Shown here: in pieces, positions 8,676 through 11,653 of the stretch
Position numbering within the stretch: the stretch's first letter is position 1
Layout of the letters: every line of letters begins with the position of its first letter
Notes under the pieces: model-generated
What the model was told of the DNA's origin: nothing
Seen by the model: only the letters and a program-made list of their open reading frames with translations
The model's database searches: none
Translations under genes and position numbers: made by a program
Assembly: GCA_029261305.1 (NCBI GenBank)
Contig: JAJDBO010000018.1
Coordinates: forward strand, 1 to 11,653
DNA: 11,653 nucleotides
Source: Nitrospirales bacterium
Lineage (GTDB): Bacteria > Nitrospirota > Nitrospiria > Nitrospirales > UBA8639
Direction: 5' to 3'

Positions 8676-10103
8676 ATGTTTCCCATTTTTTCTTCTTTTC
8701 TCTTTCTAAAAAATCCAACATTTCGGGGATCAATATTTTGTGGTTTGGCTGCTCTATTATGCCTAAGCCAGATCATTGTCGTTTCTGAATCCTATGCCTC
8801 TGGATCTTCAGCTCTTTCATCTTCCCGAGGTATGCGAGTATTGGAAGATATACAAACGGCCATTTCAACACTAGCTGAACATGTGACTCCTACTGTTGTG
8901 AATGTTTCACCAATTCGTACTTTGGGTCAATCGAGAAATTTGCCTCAACAATCTAGACCTAAAGCGCCTGGGTCTGGATCTGGCGTCATTATTCACGAGG
9001 ATGGTTATATCGTGACGAATAATCATGTGATTGGTGGAGGCATTGAGGCAGAAATCCGCCTTTCGGATCGAACAGTTCTCATTGCGGAGGTTATTGGTCG
9101 TGATCCTGATACGGATCTCGCCCTACTCAGAGTTCAAGTGGATCGAAAGTTACCCGTGGCCAAATTCGGTGATTCGAAGACGGTGAAAGTGGGCCATTGG
9201 GTGTTAGCCATTGGGAATCCATTTGGGTTGGACCAAACGTTAACTTTGGGAGTTGTGAGCGGTGTTGGCCGGGAAAATATGAATCTCTCTCGATACGAAA
9301 ACTTTATTCAGACTGATGCGTCGATCAATCCTGGGAATTCTGGTGGCCCATTATTTAATCTAAAAGGTGAAGTTATAGGAATCAATACGGCGATCATTAA
9401 CTTTGCTCAGGGCATTGGATTTGCGATCCCCTCCAACATGGCTAACCAAGTGGTTACTCAGTTGAAGACTGGCGGAAAAGTCATTCGAGGATGGTTAGGG
9501 GTTGGCATCCAACCCCTAACCCCAAAACTCGGTGAAAAGTTTGGAGTCAAAGATGGAAAAGGCATTTTGGTGAATGAAGTGTTTGAGGGAAACCCGGCTG
9601 ATGTCGCGGGCATCAAACCTGGGGATATTATCACCAGGATTGGTGGAGAACGTTTAGAGTCCCCCAACCAATTATCTCGAGTGGTGGCTAGTTTTGGTCC
9701 TGGAGAGGAAGTTCAAGTACACATTATTCGTGATGGACAATCGCTGACGTTACCGGTCTTTCTTGGAATAAAAAAAGAGAAGCCCATAGTGACCTCCTTA
9801 CCACCCATGCAAAATGGAATCGATTTAGGGATCGATGTCTCTCCGATCACCGATGACTTGGCTGAAAGTTTTAAAATTGAAGATCGGGAAGGGATTCTCG
9901 TCACGAAGGTCGGCCGCCAAAGCATTGCCTATTCGGAGGGGGTCCGTGAAGGCGATGTCATTAAAGAGGTGAATCGTGTGGAAGTGCCCACACTCTCACA
10001 TTTTCGCGATGCTCTTGAAGCAATTCGTCCAGGAGAAACCGTGCTCCTTCGCATTCTTCGGGAAGGACGTGCGTTTTTTGTCGTGTTAAAACCCGAAAGC
10101 TAG
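8676..10103 (+). CDS. degP: Deg/HtrA-family periplasmic serine protease with two PDZ domains
   Basis: A periplasmic protease/chaperone of misfolded envelope proteins. Of its 475 residues, a signal segment occupies about 18-41 (hydrophobic core GLAALLCLSQIIVV, likely cleavage after SYA). The trypsin-like domain has His117 (TNNHV), Asp147 (DTDLALLRV) and Ser222 (NPGNSGGPL), a complete triad. PDZ1 (about 270-365) begins RGWLGVGIQPL; PDZ2 is about 375-475. The layout and length match DegP/DegQ. I use degP loosely; DegQ or a generic Do-type protease is equally possible from sequence alone. ATG 8676 is chosen over in-frame TTG 8661 because GGTGA lies 4 bases upstream and because the TTG lies within a hairpin. 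It has its own promoter and is divergent from the exported-protein gene, sharing a 278-base control region with it. No clear sigma-E-type promoter is seen. Confidence 0.95.
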   Translation: MFPIFSSFLFLKNPTFRGSIFCGLAALLCLSQIIVVSESYASGSSALSSSRGMRVLEDIQTAISTLAEHVTPTVVNVSPIRTLGQSRNLPQQSRPKAPGSGSGVIIHEDGYIVTNNHVIGGGIEAEIRLSDRTVLIAEVIGRDPDTDLALLRVQVDRKLPVAKFGDSKTVKVGHWVLAIGNPFGLDQTLTLGVVSGVGRENMNLSRYENFIQTDASINPGNSGGPLFNLKGEVIGINTAIINFAQGIGFAIPSNMANQVVTQLKTGGKVIRGWLGVGIQPLTPKLGEKFGVKDGKGILVNEVFEGNPADVAGIKPGDIITRIGGERLESPNQLSRVVASFGPGEEVQVHIIRDGQSLTLPVFLGIKKEKPIVTSLPPMQNGIDLGIDVSPITDDLAESFKIEDREGILVTKVGRQSIAYSEGVREGDVIKEVNRVEVPTLSHFRDALEAIRPGETVLLRILREGRAFFVVLKPES

Positions 10104-10115
10104 ATTAGGCCTAAT
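10104..10115. repeat. Perfect 12-bp palindrome after the protease stop
   Basis: ATTAGGCCTAAT is a perfect palindrome starting directly after the TAG stop. It has no loop, so it is more likely a DNA site or chance than an RNA hairpin. The rest of the gap to 10201 holds a T6 run (10154-10159) with no stem before it, and no convincing terminator for either converging gene. Confidence 0.4.
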
Positions 10116-10201
10116 AAGTAAAGCGTAATCCACAAAGTGTGAATGTCTTCTAGTTTTTTATCTTCTCTTTCCCCTCATGCAAAAGGTACCACTCATTCCC
10201 A

Positions 10202-11653
10202 TTACCCAGCCATAGCCTGTTTCATAGCCTTGTGTTCTTCAATCACTTTGGTCATGACGTCTCGTGGGGCAGGTTCGTAGCCAGAAAACTCCATCACATA
10301 CGATCCCTTGCCAGCGGTAATCGATGTAAGCGCAGGAGCATATTTTAGTATCTCCGCCAGCGGAACCATGGCCTTGACCACTTGGTTATGGCCTTTGACG
10401 TCCATTCCCAATATTCGTCCCCGCCGACTGTTTAAATCTCCAATCACCGCGCCCACCATATCATCTGGCGCCAAAACCTCAACTAACATTATAGGTTCAA
10501 GAAGTATCGGATGAGCCGATTCCATAGCCTTTTTAAAACCCATGGATCCTGCCATTTTAAAGGCCATTTCTGAAGAATCTACAGGATGATGTGATCCATC
10601 ATAGACGGATACCTTGATGTCCACGACAGGGTATCCTGCTAAAATACCTTCATGCATTGCCTCGACAACTCCTTTTTCAACTGCAGGGATGAAGTTTCGA
10701 GGGATGGCCCCGCCCACGATCTTATTGACAAATTCAAATCCGCTCCCTTTCGGCAAGAGATCAAGTTGTAACCAGCAATCCCCATATTGGCCATGGCCGC
10801 CCGTTTGTTTTTTGTATTTTCCCTGGGCCTGGGCCATTCCTTGAATCGTTTCTCGATAGGCCACTTTTGGGAGATGAAGATTGACATCCACTCCATATTT
10901 CCGGTGAAGTTTTTCCAAGGCCATTTCAATATGGGTCTGGCCTACCCCGCTCAGTAACATTTCCTTAGTTTCATCATTTCGAATAAATTCTAGAGAGGGA
11001 TCTTCCTCGACGAGTTTATGAAGCCCCAAACTGACCTTATCAATATCGGCTTTAGCCTTGGTCTCCAACGCAAAAGACATGACGGGTCGCGTAAATTTAA
11101 CACCGGGCAGAATTAAGGGATGTTTATCAGCACAAAGGGTATCACCTGTTTGAGTGTCTTTGAGTTTGCCAATAGCCACAATTTCCCCAGCGGAAACTTT
11201 CCAGACCTGGGTCGCTTTTTTGCCAAGCAAGTGGTAGAGGTGCCCGCCTTTTTCCTTGGCATTTCGAAACGAGTTGAAAAAATGTGCATCCGCCTCAAGT
11301 GCCCCAGAGTGAACTTTCAGATATGTCAGACGTCCCATAAATGGATCAATCGCCGTTTTAAACACATATGCCGAAAATGGAGATTCATCGGTCATGGTGA
11401 CCGCTTCATTTTCTCCAGTTTGTGCGTTCTGACCAGTCAGGGGAAAGGCCTCCGCCCGTTCATGGGGGGATGGCAGTAATTGGATGATGGCTTCCAGAAG
11501 AAGTGTGGTGCCAATATTTTTTGTGGCTGCTCCACATACCACAGGAACACACGAACGATTACGAGTGGCTAAAGCCAACCCTTGAAGGATTTCTTCAGTT
11601 GAGAGATCCCCCTCCCCTAGATATTTTTCCAATAACTCATCACTACCCTCCGC
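10202..11653 (-). CDS. Elongation factor G-like translational GTPase, EF-G2 type (partial, N-terminus beyond window)
   Basis: The frame is open to the right edge, leaving 483 residues of a protein normally near 690; the first visible residues are AEGSDELLEKYLGEGDLS, the end of the G/G' region. Domain II runs about 94-182 (SAYVFKTAIDPFMGRL), domain III about 192-265 (LLSGVGQTHIEMALEKL), domain IV about 266-382 (KKQTGGHGQYGD, IVGGAIPRNFIPAVEKG, YPVVDI), and domain V about 383-460 (LNSRRGRILGMD, VPLAEILKYAPALTSITAGKG). The GTP-binding P-loop and switch regions are outside the window. QTGGHGQYGD and the HIEMALEKLHRKYGVDV stretch recall the EF-G-2/EF-G-like class seen in Thermus and others. No rpsL, rpsG or tuf is adjacent, so a paralog of the main fusA is likely. 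It converges on the protease gene. Confidence 0.9.
   Translation of the reverse strand, partial: AEGSDELLEKYLGEGDLSTEEILQGLALATRNRSCVPVVCGAATKNIGTTLLLEAIIQLLPSPHERAEAFPLTGQNAQTGENEAVTMTDESPFSAYVFKTAIDPFMGRLTYLKVHSGALEADAHFFNSFRNAKEKGGHLYHLLGKKATQVWKVSAGEIVAIGKLKDTQTGDTLCADKHPLILPGVKFTRPVMSFALETKAKADIDKVSLGLHKLVEEDPSLEFIRNDETKEMLLSGVGQTHIEMALEKLHRKYGVDVNLHLPKVAYRETIQGMAQAQGKYKKQTGGHGQYGDCWLQLDLLPKGSGFEFVNKIVGGAIPRNFIPAVEKGVVEAMHEGILAGYPVVDIKVSVYDGSHHPVDSSEMAFKMAGSMGFKKAMESAHPILLEPIMLVEVLAPDDMVGAVIGDLNSRRGRILGMDVKGHNQVVKAMVPLAEILKYAPALTSITAGKGSYVMEFSGYEPAPRDVMTKVIEEHKAMKQAMAG

Noticed and set aside
10150..10160. T6 run between degP and the EF-G-like gene as an intrinsic terminator
   Set aside because: No GC-rich stem precedes it on the plus strand, and none is arranged for the minus-strand gene either.
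11120..11479. Plus-strand open frame of 119 codons opposite the EF-G-like gene
   Set aside because: It is antisense to conserved EF-G domain II, with no independent evidence.

Overview
The window looks like chromosome from a Gram-negative, LPS-making bacterium of moderate GC. Everything needed to say so is in the first half: heptose and Kdo synthesis for the LPS inner core, CTP synthase and phospholipid synthesis, followed later by a periplasmic HtrA/Deg protease. The gene set, the EF-G2-like translation factor and the general sequence flavour suggest Nitrospirota (a moderate-GC, Nitrospira-like lineage). That taxonomic guess is inference from protein character only, since no marker such as rRNA is present.

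Bases 1-5656 hold a tight, co-directional (+) cluster: heptose-7-phosphate kinase (hldA/rfaE1), CMP-Kdo synthetase (kdsB), CTP synthase (pyrG), Kdo-8-phosphate synthase (kdsA), phosphatidylglycerolphosphate synthase (pgsA) and acyl-phosphate:glycerol-3-phosphate acyltransferase (plsY). Gaps are 11-32 bases, and hldA and kdsB overlap by 8 bases, so it reads as one operon for outer- and inner-membrane building blocks. PyrG makes CTP. KdsB uses CTP directly, and PgsA uses it indirectly through CDP-diacylglycerol. The first ~59 bases are probably the tail of an upstream gene. A weak stem-loop follows plsY.

Bases 5824-8397 (- strand) encode one large exported protein of 857 residues. Its N-terminal half contains two tandem domains resembling the ILEI/FAM3 fold (interleukin-like EMT inducer, best known from animal secreted proteins). 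Its C-terminal half is a cysteine-containing region with a hydrophobic helical segment that I cannot assign. Hand-counted GC changes sharply along this gene (about 57-65% in sampled C-terminal lines, about 38-43% in sampled lines of the ILEI part), unlike the even genes around it. This is the least understood and most interesting element of the window.

Bases 8398-8675 are an AT-rich divergent control region. It carries a sigma70-like promoter, an overlapping inverted repeat and a 5'-leader hairpin ahead of a Deg/HtrA protease (8676-10103, +) with an intact catalytic triad and two PDZ domains. A short convergent gap (10104-10201) with a perfect 12-bp palindrome separates it from the C-terminal ~70% of an EF-G-like GTPase (- strand), which runs off the right edge. 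I see no tRNA, rRNA, CRISPR array, insertion sequence or phage gene, and no gene-free stretch longer than about 280 bases.
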